A program made the translations under genes and the position numbers. Positions 54,521-64,000 of a stretch of DNA of 64,000 nucleotides are shown here, in pieces; within the stretch, counting starts at the first letter, position 1; the number at the start of each line of letters is the position of its first letter. The notes under the pieces were generated by a model that was not told the origin of the DNA, did no database searches, and worked only from the letters and a program-made list of their open reading frames with translations. This DNA is from CAJXJP01 sp963926055 (GTDB lineage Bacteria > Patescibacteriota > Gracilibacteria > BD1-5 > UBA6164). Location: NCBI GenBank assembly GCA_963926055.1, contig CAWUVK010000006.1, forward strand, positions 1 to 64,000, written 5' to 3'.

Positions 54521-56119
54521 ATGAAATTTCCAAACAAAAAACAAAAATTATTTTTTCAGAAACATAAAAAGAAATTTTATACTCTTTTTGGAGTTATTAT
54601 TATTCTAATAGTTTTATATATTATTTTATTAACTCAAGCAAAAAGATTAGAAACTCTTGCCACTTTTCCTGGTGTGAGAATCAATGTTCAAGACGTTGTA
54701 GGACATGTAAAAGCTGACTTTGAATTTGAAGAAATAAATATTTCTGATTCTCAAGGAAATAATATAAATGGTCTTTATCTCGATAATAATGCTGAAAAAA
54801 CGGTCTATTATTTCCATGGGAACGGAGGGCCTTTAAATTATTTTTATTCTGAAATCCAATATATTTGAGACTTAGGCTATAATGTAATGGCGTATGATTA
54901 CCCAGCTTATGGGAAATCTACCGGTTTTCCGTATAAAGAAAATGTAGAAGAATTTTCAGATACGTTTTATAATTATATAAAAGAAGAAAAAAATCTTAAT
55001 TCTCAAGAATTAATTATTTGGGGATATTCAGTCTGAACAGCTGTTGCAACAGATTTTGCCTCTAAAAATGATTTTGAAAAATTAGTTTTAGTTTCACCTT
55101 TTGCATCTCGCTATGATATGAGTAAAAGTTTTCTTTGAATTCCATTACAAAAATTATTATTTCAAAAAAATTCTTTTAACACAAAACAATTAGTAGAAGA
55201 TTTTAGTCAACCAGTCTTGATGGTACATGGAAATCAAGATAATATTGTAAGTTTTCAACAAGGAAAAGATGTATATGAAAATTATTGAACAAATTCTCAA
55301 AATAATCAAAAATATTTTATAGAAATTGATTGATATGGACATAATATTATTCTGGATGTTTACGGAAGTGCTCTCAAAACAAAATTTTTAGAATTTTTAG
55401 AAATTTCTGAAATATCAGGGGAACAAAAATATTTTATGCTTGATGCTAAAAATAAAAAAAGTTGGGAAAACCAAGCTAAAAAATATAATAATATTTTTAA
55501 TGCTGATTTGCAATCCGATGATTCAATTACTAAATTTGTAAATTCAAAAGTTTCATTTCAAAATAAATCATATATTCCAGAAAATTTAGTAAATTTCACA
55601 GGAAAATATATTTCATCAAGTAAATATAATCCTCAACTAAGAGCTGTTATAATTCCCGCATTAAATAAATTAGCAGAAGATTTTTATAATGAATTTTGAG
55701 TGAAGTTTCAAGTTAATTCTGCATATAGATCATATGCTTACCAAAAATGAATCAAAGACAGAGGTTGTCCAGATAATCTGTGCGCAAAAGCATGATTTTC
55801 AGAACATCAATCAGGTTTAGGATTTGATATTTTCTCTATTTCAAATCAGTATACTTGGAAAAATAATTCGACTCTTTGGGAATATTATACCTGGTTAGAC
55901 AAAAATGCACATACTTACGGTTTTCATAATACATACCAAAAAGGGTTACAAATCGATTGATACGAAATAGAACCGTGGCATTGGAGATATTTATGAGTAG
56001 ATCTATCTACATATCTACACGAAAATAATCTTACTATTGCTGAATTTTATTTTCAACAAAACAATAAAATAAGTTCTCAATCACAATGAGATATAATTGC
56101 TGAAAAATTAAAAAAATAA
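54521..56119 (+). CDS. Alpha/beta hydrolase fused to VanY D,D-carboxypeptidase
   Basis: 532 residues, uninterrupted. An N-terminal membrane segment (about 21-42) anchors the protein outside. Residues ~60-300 are an alpha/beta hydrolase: YYFHGNGGPLNYF (oxyanion), nucleophile Ser in IWGYSVGTA near 169, then DNIVSF and HNIILD for acid and base. Residues ~305-530 are a VanY/DacB-like peptidase: SAYRSYAYQ, SEHQSGLGFDIF near 427 and EPWHWRY near 486 provide the zinc and catalytic residues. Both domains would work on the envelope, one on an ester or peptide and the other on muropeptide stems. I know of no standard architecture joining them. Confidence 0.85.
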
Positions 56120-56150
56120 AAAACGAATTGGAAACAATTCGTTTTTTATT
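56118..56150. terminator. Bidirectional terminator
   Basis: AAAAAACGAATTG-GAAA-CAATTCGTTTTTT between convergent genes. Confidence 0.85.
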
Positions 56151-56151
56151 T

Positions 56152-57066
56152 TTATTCTCAAAACATATTAAATATTTCTTCTATATCATCAACTTGTTCA
56201 AACATTTCTTTTTTAGATTTTAATTCTTTTTTTAAATACTTCACTAATCAAATTGCAGGTTTAGAAGATAATTTTCCTTCTAAATTATCTAGTTTTGTGA
56301 TAAGAACTTCTAATTTTTCTAATTTTTTTTCTGTTGAAACTTTTTGTTTTTCTAAGCTTAAAACAAGAGAGTTTACTGCACTATCAGCTCTTTTTTTCAT
56401 AACTCTATCGAGCAGATATTCTTCTTCTATTTCATCTTTTTTAATTTCATCCTCATCTTCATCTTCAATTACATTATTCTTTCTATCATTATATTCTTCT
56501 TGTTTTTTTATCACTTCTTTAGCATCACAAGAATTTACTTTTTTCCAACCTGTTTTTACATTACATGGAGTAGAAAAGTCTCTACATTCTCACGTAACTG
56601 GATGATACGCAGGTTGAATAACTTGGATGCAATATTCAACTGGTTTTTCTTCATATTCTTTTACATTTTCGTAAGCTGCGAGTTTTTCAACATTACTACA
56701 GATTATAGATTCATCAGTTTTTACTACACAGACTCTAAAATACCCAACTTTTGTAGACCAATCTTTAAATGTATTTTCATCATCTTGAGCACTCATTCCA
56801 ACAAATACAGTAGTATCGTTTGGATATACTGGGTTATCATGTGTATAAGATTTTACTAATTTATAATATTTAAAATCAGATTTTTCATATTCATTCCAGT
56901 TTGCTTCAACTTCATAATCATCTCTTGAGATTTCAAAATCTAATTCATTTGAATAAGTAATTTTTTTCTCAGTTTCTTTATATTCTTTTGTTGCATCTTT
57001 ATATTCTGCAGATACTCAAGCAAATAATAAGGTAAAAATAGTTAAGATCCCTAAAAAATTTTTCAT
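56152..57066 (-). CDS. Secreted hypothetical protein, 304 aa
   Basis: ATG 57066, TAA 56152-56154. Signal peptide ending FAGVSA (about 18-21). The mature N-terminal part (to ~180) is beta-rich with Cys (RVCVV, SIICSN, YCIQV, GECRDFSTPCNV), resembling a fibronectin-like or Ig-like fold, not assigned. Residues ~190-290 form a long coiled coil of Glu/Lys/Asp (KKQEEYNDRKNNVIEDEDED, then SVLSLEKQKVS). It could be a stalk or filament protein at the surface. Divergent from rlmE. Confidence 0.75.
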
Positions 57067-57190
57067 ATTAATAATATTAAAAATATATTACCATAAAATT
57101 ATAGTATTTTTTGAAGAGTTTTCAAATTGATTTTACTTGTCATATAGATATTTTTCAATATGATACATCAAAATTTTTAAATAAAATATT

Positions 57191-57877
57191 ATGGCTAAAA
57201 AAAATAGAGTTGAAAATAAAAAATCTGTCGCTCCAAAAACAGGTTTTCATAGAAAGAAAAAAGTACAAAGAGGACAGTATATTATTCGTGACGATTATGC
57301 TATTAAAGCAAAAAAAGCATGATTTAGAGCCAGAAGTATTTATAAACTTCTTGAAATGCAAGAGCGTTTTGAACTCATAAAACCTGAATATTCTGTTATA
57401 GATATTTGATGTGCTCCAGGAAGTTTCCTACAAGCAATTAGAAATATTGTCAGAGAAAAAACAATAATTTGAGTTGATCTTAAAAAAGTTGCTCCATTTT
57501 CATATCCAAATGTATCTACCATCGAATGTGATATTTTTGACTACGATAAACTTTCAAAAGAAGTTATTAATATAGTTTGAAATGATCAATTTGATTTAAT
57601 TACTTCTGATATTGCACCAAATACTACTGGTAGATTTGATGTAGATCAATATGCATCTGTAGAATTAAATATTGAAATTTGTAAATTTAGTGATTGGTTT
57701 CTCAAAGAATGAGGAAATATGATTCTGAAAGTTTTCAAATGAGAGGATTTTAATGATCTAGCTCAACAAGTAAAAAAGAGATTTGATAACATGACAACCT
57801 ATAAACCACTTGCTTGTCGAGATTCATCACATGAAGAATACGTAATTTGTTGGTGAAAAAAATCAGTGGCAAAATAA
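57191..57877 (+). CDS. rlmE: 23S rRNA 2'-O-methyltransferase RlmE (FtsJ/RrmJ)
   Basis: 228 residues. Methylates U2552 of 23S rRNA with SAM. FRARSIYKLLEM near 46-57 contains the catalytic Lys, DIGCAPGSFLQ near 74 is the SAM motif (the Gly before Cys is UGA), SDIAPNTTG near 138 the catalytic Asp, LKVFKGED near 178 the second Lys, and SHEEYVICW the terminal Glu. A basic N-terminal extension (KNRVENKKSVAPKT) of about 30 residues precedes the core. ATG 57191 has no Shine-Dalgarno. Confidence 0.94.
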
Positions 57878-57909
57878 AAAACTCAAGAAAAATTCTTGAG
57901 TTTTTTATT
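57875..57909. terminator. Bidirectional terminator
   Basis: AAAAAACTCAAGAA-AAA-TTCTTGAGTTTTTT between rlmE and the convergent pseudopilin gene. Confidence 0.85.
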
Positions 57910-59260
57910 TATTAAAATTTGATAGATTTAAACGTGTTGCAGAATAACAATAATTGGTAGGAGAAATTAATTTAAATTCTGTTGTTCCAGTTGAAATAAA
58001 TTGAGAATATGCAGGTGATTTTTCATCATAAATATAGGATGTTCCAGCATTATTACCAGCTCAAATTCTTGCATGAAGAATAAATAAACGAGCATCTTCA
58101 TCTTCTTGTCTTACAAAATACATTGCATTATCTTTTGATGAATCTCAATAATTTTCCGAAAGAGTATAATTATGTGATTTCCAAGAAGCTTCTAAATTTT
58201 TTGATGAAAATTGAGTTCATTGTTTATTTAATTTTGTGAGATTTGATTTATCAATTGCCTCAAAATTATAAATTATAAAAGGGGATTGGTATCATTTAAA
58301 TTCTTCAAACTTAGATACACATTGGAATAATATATCTCTATTATAACTATCCGTCCAGACATTATTTAAATTTCATTTATCGCGAATATCTTCATCAATA
58401 GAAGTTATAAAACTAGTGTCTTGAGTATCAAATAAATTTGCTGCTTCTTCGCTGATTGTTGATGTTCTATTTGTTGCTAGCATAGTTGAAAGCGTCCAAC
58501 CTCAACCATCATAATTCATTTCACAATACACTTCATGAGTAATATTATCTCCATCTGGATCAATTCGTTCAATTCAACTTTTTTTCTGAGGATTCATGTC
58601 TTTTATCCTTTTACAATCATAATTTGGTAGAATAGGTAACAACCCTTTTGTATTTGCTGTGAGTGTATAATTATTTGAAAAAATTGCACTATAATACATA
58701 CTTCATACATTTTGAATATCAAAATATCCTATATCCGTAATATCTCAAATTTTATTTATTGGAATATTTTGATCATTTATAATTATTCATACTTTTGATC
58801 AAAGAATATACGGATATCTTTTTTTATAATTATTTGCAAACGTATTTTGATGGAAAGATGAAAATGTTTTTATTTTTTGTTCTTCTAAATATGTCATAAT
58901 AGCAAAATTATTACTATTTTTATTTGTTCTGTAGGTAAAATATTCATCATATTTTGGATCAATTCATTTTCATTGATATTCTATCAAATTTAAAGTCTTT
59001 TCTCAAATTTCTCATTGATATCAAATTATTATGTCATCGGATTTAATTTCTATATAATTTTCAGGAGTAGGAAGAGTATATCTTGTAGTATACAAATTCA
59101 TCGCATCCACCACTGATTGTAATTGTCAAACTCTATTTGCATCTCTTACTCATCATAAATAACCTCCATAAGCTACAAATCATATTGTTGATAAAACTGC
59201 TAAAATAGTCACAACAACTATCAATTCTACAATTGTAAATCCTTTTATTTTTTTGTCCAT
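57905..59260 (-). CDS. Type IV pilin-like protein with fibrinogen-like domain, 451 aa
   Basis: Short leader and class III prepilin signature KGFTIVELIVVVTILAVLST at 6-25 (cleavage after Gly7, Phe8 next, Glu12), then an exposed N-terminal helix and a region rich in Tyr/Asn. Near 215-255 the sequence CKRIKDMNPQKKSGIERIDP...HEVYCEMNYDGGGWTL matches the N-terminal part of fibrinogen-related domains (C..I....P...SGxYxIxP......VYCDM..DGGGWT). The remaining ~195 residues would complete that fold, which often binds carbohydrates. A very large pilin with a lectin-like tip is inferred; it would be processed by the prepilin peptidase at the right end of the window. Confidence 0.85.
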
Positions 59261-59355
59261 AATATCTATATCTATATTTATATATTATTATTATTATTTC
59301 TTCTTGTATACTTTAACAGCATAATATATTATTGCAAATATTACTTCTTGTCTTT

Positions 59356-59383
59356 TTATTATTATCATATATGATAATAATAA
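59356..59383. promoter_or_regulatory. 28-bp perfect palindrome in divergent promoter region
   Basis: TTATTATTATCATA and its complement TATGATAATAATAA, centred between the pilin-like and M23 genes. The position and ATAAT-type half-sites suggest an operator for a dimeric repressor, possibly Fur-like; not proven. Confidence 0.55.
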
Positions 59384-59406
59384 TTTAAAAAAATTACTTT
59401 AAAAAT

Positions 59407-60558
59407 ATGAAGTTTTTAGTCATTTTATTGATCATTGTTGGATGAATTTATTATCAATATTCTCACGCAATAATTTCACTCATAGATAATTCTGATACAG
59501 TACAAAAAGAACAAACTTTTCAAAATAATATTGAAAATGCAGATTGAAAATTCGTTCCTGAACAAAATAATAAAAATACTATAAACAGTCAAAAATCTCA
59601 AGAAATTCTTGAAACTTATTTTAAAAATTCTCAAGAAAATAATAAAATTTCTGATGAAAAAATAGAGCAAAATATTCTCAATACTGATTTAGTATTATCA
59701 GATTATTTAGACTCAATTTCACCAGTAGAAGAATATCAAATCAGTTCATATTTTTGATCTCGTTTGCAAGCTTCGAAAAATTATTCCTATGATTTTCACA
59801 GATGAATCGATTATCATCATGCAGAAAATGTAAATATTTATGCAATTGCTGATGGAGAAATTTATAAAACATATTTGGAATCTGATCCAAATAATCCGTA
59901 TAAAAATTCTTGAACCACACTTATAATTAAACATACATTAACAAAACCATATAAATTTCATTGAAAAAATACAAATACGATTTATTCTTATTACACACAT
60001 TTATCTGAAATTAATAATGATTTTTTTGAAGAATATGGAAAAAAAATAAATAAATGAGAAATAGTTGGTTTTATGTGAAGTTCTGGAACTACTGATTATC
60101 AACATTTACATTTTGAAATTAGAGTAGCAACTACTTGTTCTCGAGAATATCAACTTAAAAATCCTAAATCAAATTGTTCAAAAATACTTCCAAATAATGC
60201 CGATCCACATATAAATCCATTGATTTTTTTACCTCAAAAAGTTCAAAACAATAATTATAATGTTTCTAAAATACAAAATCTAAATTCTCTGACTTTAAAT
60301 ATTTCAACTCTAAGAGATACAAATAATTTTAATACTATTATTATCGAAGAAAACTGAAATCAAAAAATAGTTGATTTCAATACAAGATTAGGGATAGATT
60401 CAATAAATATTGATAATAATTATTTTAAAGGAATAAAAATTTTACCAGCACAATTTTCTACTAGAAGCAATCAATATGAAATTTCATTTGAATTTGAAAA
60501 TTTTACTTCTCAAGCAGATATATATATATTTGATACTTTTGGAAATCAAATACATTAA
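59407..60558 (+). CDS. M23 (LytM/peptidase) family endopeptidase, membrane-anchored
   Basis: 383 residues. A single N-terminal membrane segment (about 2-20), a helical, Glu/Asn/Gln-rich linker to ~110, then the M23 core: FHRGIDYHHAENVNIYAI near 132 (His and Asp zinc ligands), YSYYTHLSEI, GEIVGFMGSSGTTDYQHLHFEIR near 216-238 with the final HxH. A C-terminal beta domain of ~120 residues follows. Cuts cross-links in peptidoglycan. Gly of HRG and GFMGSSG include UGA. Divergent from the pilin-like gene across the palindrome. Confidence 0.93.
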
Positions 60559-60587
60559 AAAAAATCCCATAGGGGATTTTTTTTAAT
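60557..60587. terminator. Bidirectional terminator
   Basis: AAAAAAAATCCCA-TA-GGGGATTTTTTTT between convergent genes. Confidence 0.85.
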
Positions 60588-60855
60588 GTGCATCAATTTC
60601 TTGCATAATTTGATCTTCAATATCTTTTTGTATAGCAATTTGACGGATAAAGTCTTTTCTTTTTTTTGCTTTTTTTGCTCTTATGAATTCAGTATATAAG
60701 ATATTTATTGTGGGAATTATATATAAAATATGACAAATAAATAATATAAGAATCACTCAAAAGACCCCTATATATATAGGGGAAATCTCTTGAAGTAATA
60801 ATATATTTTGAAATATATCATTCGGAGTATTGTATTTGTATTCAAATCCGTTCAT
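60583..60855 (-). CDS. Small membrane protein, 90 aa
   Basis: ATG 60855, TAA 60583-60585. One membrane segment at about 27-50 (YIGVFGVILILFICHILYII, its FG glycine being UGA), then a very basic stretch (EFIRAKKAKKRKDF) and an acidic helix at the end (KDIEDQIMQEIDAH). Family unknown; the sortase gene ends 31 bp upstream of its start, on the same strand, so they may be coexpressed. Confidence 0.7.
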
Positions 60856-60886
60856 CCGATTTTTTTAAATTGTAAATATTTATATT

Positions 60887-61855
60887 TTATAATTCTTCTA
60901 CTAATTCACCAGTTACGATTAATCTATTGAGAGTTGTACCAATAGGCCAACAAGTCATTAAAGTGATTTCGGCTTTTTTATCATTTCTTTTTAAAACGCT
61001 AGTATCACCAGGAGTGATTACATTTTTTTCTCTAATAACATATTTATATTTTTTTTGATTATAATAAATAATTATTTCATCATTAAATGATACATTATCT
61101 AAAAGAGCAAATACATCATTATAATCTCATTTAATCCAAGGGAAGTTTGATGAATGTCCAAAGATAAATGAATTTCCTTTTTCACCAGGTTTTGCACTTC
61201 CAGGATAACGAATAACTCCATTTTCTAACTCTTTCATAAAGATATTATTGAGATCATTATCATCTTCTAAAACTCTATTTTTTATTTCAACTAGAGGAAT
61301 ATTTTTTCAAATTTTTGGGATTATAACTCTATTTTGATATGGTGCAATGTCAATTTCCATTCCAACACCATTTTCTTCTGAAATTTCTAATAAATGCTTT
61401 ACTGAATTTTTTGTTTTTACTGAATTTTGATCATCTTCAATGAATGTTTTTTGTTGGATAAATTCATCTTGAATTTTTTCTTTAATATTCGCAGCTTCTA
61501 CTGATGAGATAAGACCTCTACTTTGATTTTCTAATTCTTCTGCATTAATATAACTCATTGCGATATTATAATATGCTGAATAATTTGTAGAAATAAGTAA
61601 TACTCCAAAAATTAATGAAGTAGTCAGCGAATAACGAAGTATAAAAAATACAAATCATAATGCTTTTGCTAGAGGAGTTTTTGAAGCTTTATTTTTTGCT
61701 TCATATGCAAGTATTTCTTTTTTTACTTCTTGTGTAACCGCAGCAACCACAATTTTTTCTTCTTTTTTATTTTCAACAACATTATCACTATCAATCAAGT
61801 TTTCTAGTTCTAAAATCAAAGAGTCATTATTTGTTATTTGTTTTTTGTTTTCCAT
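60887..61855 (-). CDS. Sortase
   Basis: 322 residues. An acidic cytoplasmic N-terminus, a membrane segment near 70-90 (ILRYSLTTSLIFGVLLIST), then a coiled-coil linker and the sortase fold: YPGSAKPGEKGNSFIFGHSS with catalytic His near 233, and TLMTCWPIGTTLNRLIVTGEL with Cys302 and Arg311. Layout fits class D/E-like sortases common in CPR bacteria. It would attach LPXTG-type proteins to the wall; none of the large surface proteins in the window shows an obvious sorting signal, so substrates probably lie elsewhere or differ in motif. Confidence 0.92.
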
Positions 61856-61950
61856 AGAGCACGGTATTAATTTTTATTTTTGTTTTTGTAATTTCTTTAC
61901 TAAATTAATAGTATCATATCAAAAATTTTAATGCAAAAATTCTAAGGCCG

Positions 61951-62063
61951 TTTTACTTGAAAAACACTTGCTAAATTTATATTTTATTGTATTGTACTAA
62001 ATTTTAAAATTAAAAGATTTTGGGAACATTTTTCCTGAAAAACACTTGCTAAATTCGTATTTT
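61951..62063 (+). repeat. Duplicated promoter-like elements before the NUDIX gene
   Basis: TGAAAAACACTTGCTAAATT occurs at 61958-61977 and again at 62036-62055, 78 bp apart, each followed by TRTATTTTWTTG(G)TAT. Each copy has a TTGCTA -35-like and TATTGT/TATATT -10-like element, so they may be tandem promoters. The rest of 61856-62111 holds no gene. Confidence 0.6.
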
Positions 62064-62111
62064 TTGGTATATTAAAAACAGATTTTATCAGATGTGATTA
62101 TTTATAACCTT

Positions 62112-62564
62112 ATGGCAAAAATATATGAAAAAAGTTCTGGTGGTATTGTGTATAGGAAAAAAGAAGGGAAGTTAGAAATTCTTTTATTAAAATGGTTAAA
62201 CTCAAGAAATAAAGAAATTTTTGTTATTCCAAAAGGACATATCGAACAATGAGAAGTTGCCAAAGATACTGCAATTAGAGAAATCAGCGAAGAAGCTGGA
62301 CTCGACACCAAAGAGCTTGAGGTAATTAAATTTATTACCAAATTAAATTACACTTTTACAGCTGGATATCTCGAAGATAATCCAGTGATAGATAAAGATG
62401 TATATTTGTTTCTAGTTAAATATCATGGGAATCAAATTCCTGTCGTACAAAAGGAGGAAAGATTTGTTGGGTACCAGTGGTTTCCAATAGAAAAAATTAA
62501 AGATGTAGATGTGATGTTTGATCTTTGATCAATTATCGGAAAAAATAAAACCTATTTTATATAA
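62112..62564 (+). CDS. NUDIX hydrolase
   Basis: 150 residues. NUDIX box GHIEQGEVAKDTAIREISEE plus AGL near 40-62 matches Gx5Ex7REUxEExGU, with one Gly from UGA (EQGE). Hydrolyses nucleoside diphosphates linked to other groups; the SSGGIVYRKKEGKLEILLLK start and late VGYQWFP recall diadenosine-polyphosphate-type hydrolases. Substrate not certain. It is followed 13 bp later by the MBL-like gene. Confidence 0.9.
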
Positions 62565-62577
62565 TTTATAAAAAAGT

Positions 62578-63051
62578 ATGATAGAAGTTAAATATCAAGG
62601 AAATAATGTTCTATTAAAAAGTGATGAAAATGTAGAGATTACATTAGATACTCAAACTAATACAGTAGAAATCGAAGGTTTTGATGTAACATATCCAGGT
62701 GAATATGAAAAATCTGGAGTATTACTCGAAGTAAAAGAATATGAAGAAAAATTATTTTACCATTTTGTAATTGACTCTAAACACTTAGTGATTGTAAATG
62801 CTGAATCATTAGAACTTAAAGAAGAAATTGTTGCTTTCTTTGGTGATGTAGATATTTTACTTATCCATGGTTCAAAAGCTTCTGCAAAATTATTTGAAAA
62901 TATTGAAGCAAAAGTGGTAGTGCCATTTGGAGAAGGGAAAGATGTATTTTTAAATACTCTTGGTCAACATATAGAAGAAATTCCTGTTGCAAAAATAAAA
63001 TCTGAAATGCCTTTAGACAATACAGAATTTTATAACCTTGAAATAAAATAA
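62578..63051 (+). CDS. MBL-fold-like protein, probably inactive
   Basis: 157 residues. The beta-rich pattern (IEGFDVTYPGEYEKSGVLLE; VIDSKHLVIVNAESLELKEE; VDILLIHGSKASAKLFENIEAKVVVPFG) resembles the short metallo-beta-lactamase-fold proteins related to UlaG, but the HxHxDH zinc motif is missing, so a catalytic role is doubtful. All Gly are GGN. Function unknown; NUDIX neighbour immediately upstream. Confidence 0.6.
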   Translation: MIEVKYQGNNVLLKSDENVEITLDTQTNTVEIEGFDVTYPGEYEKSGVLLEVKEYEEKLFYHFVIDSKHLVIVNAESLELKEEIVAFFGDVDILLIHGSKASAKLFENIEAKVVVPFGEGKDVFLNTLGQHIEEIPVAKIKSEMPLDNTEFYNLEIK

Positions 63052-63088
63052 AAAAAACTTGAGAATATTTCTCAAGTTTTTTTTTATT
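63050..63088. terminator. Bidirectional terminator
   Basis: AAAAAAACTTGAGAA-TAT-TTCTCAAGTTTTTTTTT between convergent genes. Confidence 0.9.
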
Positions 63089-63100
63089 TTAAACTATTTA

Positions 63101-63661
63101 TTAATAATTGTCTTCTTTTTCTGTTTCGCTTGGAATAACTGCATCAATAGCTGCAAACGTTGCTTTTTTTCCTTCTGGAATAATAACTGAAATATGTTCT
63201 CAAATCTCAGCCTTAAAATGGGTCACAGCTGCAGTAAGAACATCATAGGTAACCCCGTCAGCTATTACTTGATATCTATCTTTATCTTTTGTGAGTAAAC
63301 CAGTAAGCGTTGTACGTGCAATTGGTAAAATTTGTTTATACAACATTTTTCCATTTGGCATAATAGTCAATTTTAGTTTATCTCATTGAACCATTTTTGA
63401 TTTTGAAGCATAATTTACTGGAACAGGATATTTGTTTCCATCTGCTCAGAGCATTTGTTCTCCAGTAAATACACCTTCTATAATTTTTGAATCATGGCTT
63501 GCATAACTATTTAAACCTGATGTATCCAAATCAATAGGGGAATCTAAAGAAATACCTTCTTCTTCCATCACATCACGTAATAACTTTTTTGCATTTTTTA
63601 TTGATTTTTCAGCAGTGATAATAAAATCACGAATGGCTTCAATAGTTTTTTTATTTTCCAT
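63101..63661 (-). CDS. Hypothetical protein, 186 aa
   Basis: ATG 63661, TAA 63101-63103. A helical N-terminus (TIEAIRDFIITAEKSIKNAK) is followed by a beta-rich domain with VTYDVLTAAVTHFKAEIGEH and SVIIPEGKKATF. The latter half resembles an OB- or RPB-type small barrel (MVQGDKLKLTIMPNGKMLYK), but I cannot assign it. Soluble, with Gly from both GGN and UGA (IGEH, LGADG). Likely a conserved protein of this lineage. Confidence 0.7.
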
Positions 63662-63742
63662 AATTTTTGTATTTATTTTTTATCTTTATATACAGTGTAT
63701 GAAAAAAAATCATATTTGTAAATTATTTTGTCTTTACAAATA

Positions 63743-64000
63743 TTAAATATATAGACTAATAAAATTTTGAATTTCATTTTGATAAAAAATTGCAGTAAAA
63801 AACCCTAAAGCCAGAAATGGTCCAAATGGAATTTGTGTTTCTACAACTGCACCTTTATTTTTTATTCTTTGATAAATAAGGTAAAAAATAGAAATAAAGC
63901 TTCATAAAATATATGTAAGCATCATTCCAGCAAATCCTAAACTCATTCATAATCCAAAACCAATCATGAGTGCAATTCTCAAATCTCATCAACCTAACCA
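63743..64000 (-). CDS. Prepilin peptidase (A24), C-terminal part
   Basis: 85 codons visible; the N-terminal part is beyond the window end. Membrane segments and the motif WLGGGDLRIALMIGFGLG correspond to the second catalytic Asp region (GxGDxK/R) of type IV prepilin peptidases, with IPFGPFLALGFF near the end typical of the last helices. It cleaves class III signal peptides such as that of the pilin-like protein at 57905-59260. Two of the GGG residues are UGA. Confidence 0.85.

Noticed and set aside
55430..55440. Frameshift joining two genes in the hydrolase-VanY fusion
   Set aside because: The junction reads through without stop or overlap, in one frame, with no ribosome site before the second domain.
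1..64000. Widespread pseudogenes or frameshifts
   Set aside because: The apparent breaks are all TGA in otherwise intact frames with conserved Gly at those positions; reading code 25 removes them.
1..64000. UGA as tryptophan (code 4)
   Set aside because: TGG is used at invariant Trp sites, and UGA falls on invariant Gly sites.
1..64000. CRISPR array
   Set aside because: No set of regularly spaced short repeats with unique spacers; the tandem repeats found are coding TSP1 units or promoters.

Overview
The window is very AT-rich and comes from a bacterium that reads UGA as glycine (genetic code 25), which points to the Gracilibacteria (BD1-5) or Absconditabacteria (SR1) branch of the Patescibacteria/CPR. 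Under the standard code almost every gene breaks into fragments. With UGA as glycine, long uninterrupted genes appear and the recoded positions fall on invariant glycines: the GG of a GGDEF domain, the P-loop of thymidylate kinase, LIQEGN of RpoD, HEFGH of a metallopeptidase and GCAPG of RlmE. TGG is still tryptophan and stops are TAA, occasionally TAG. All coding coordinates below use code 25.

Layout. 1-2946: 3' part of a giant surface protein. 3050-7191 (minus): RpoD, DnaG primase and an unknown protein. 7359-12050: two small genes with duplicated promoter-leaders, a GGDEF cyclase, Tmk, a possible structured RNA, YraN and glutamate dehydrogenase. 12063-14081: sensor kinase and response regulator. 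14114-20276: secreted unknowns around an acetolactate-synthase-type enzyme. 20377-25750: aldehyde dehydrogenase and a second giant surface protein with three thrombospondin type 1-like repeats. 25799-33109: envelope genes, including a polysaccharide deacetylase lipoprotein and an operon of a lipoprotein, a Memo-CapA fusion and a bactofilin-like/metalloprotease chimera. 33197-39213: a small ABC-type ATPase, two metallopeptidases and a zinc-ribbon/PH-domain membrane protein. 39341-42261: YaaA and an unknown protein, interspersed with small UGA-free genes. 42357-45898: Dps and Bcp around Fur/PerR-like palindromes, then a SulP transporter. 45983-49564: RhuM-like, metalloprotease-like, DUF1287, KTSC and MFS genes. 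49587-51864: foreign-looking genes and tRNA-Glu. 52010-56119: nucleosidase-like, SplB-like radical SAM and SDR genes, then a hydrolase-VanY fusion. 56152-64000: a secreted protein, RlmE, a pseudopilin with a fibrinogen-like domain, M23 peptidase, sortase, NUDIX, and a prepilin peptidase cut by the window end.

Much of the coding capacity serves the cell surface: two giant repeat proteins, sortase, prepilin peptidase and pseudopilin, several wall hydrolases (VanY, M23, DUF1287, NodB deacetylase) and lipoproteins. This suits an attached, host-dependent lifestyle (inference).

The most unusual signals are: a set of UGA-free genes that alone carry good Shine-Dalgarno sites, one of which keeps a TGA immediately before an intact terminator, as if acquired from a standard-code donor; a lipoprotein gene bracketed by direct repeats of the MFS 3' end and terminator; an in-frame palindromic element inside two unrelated genes; and several unusual domain fusions.
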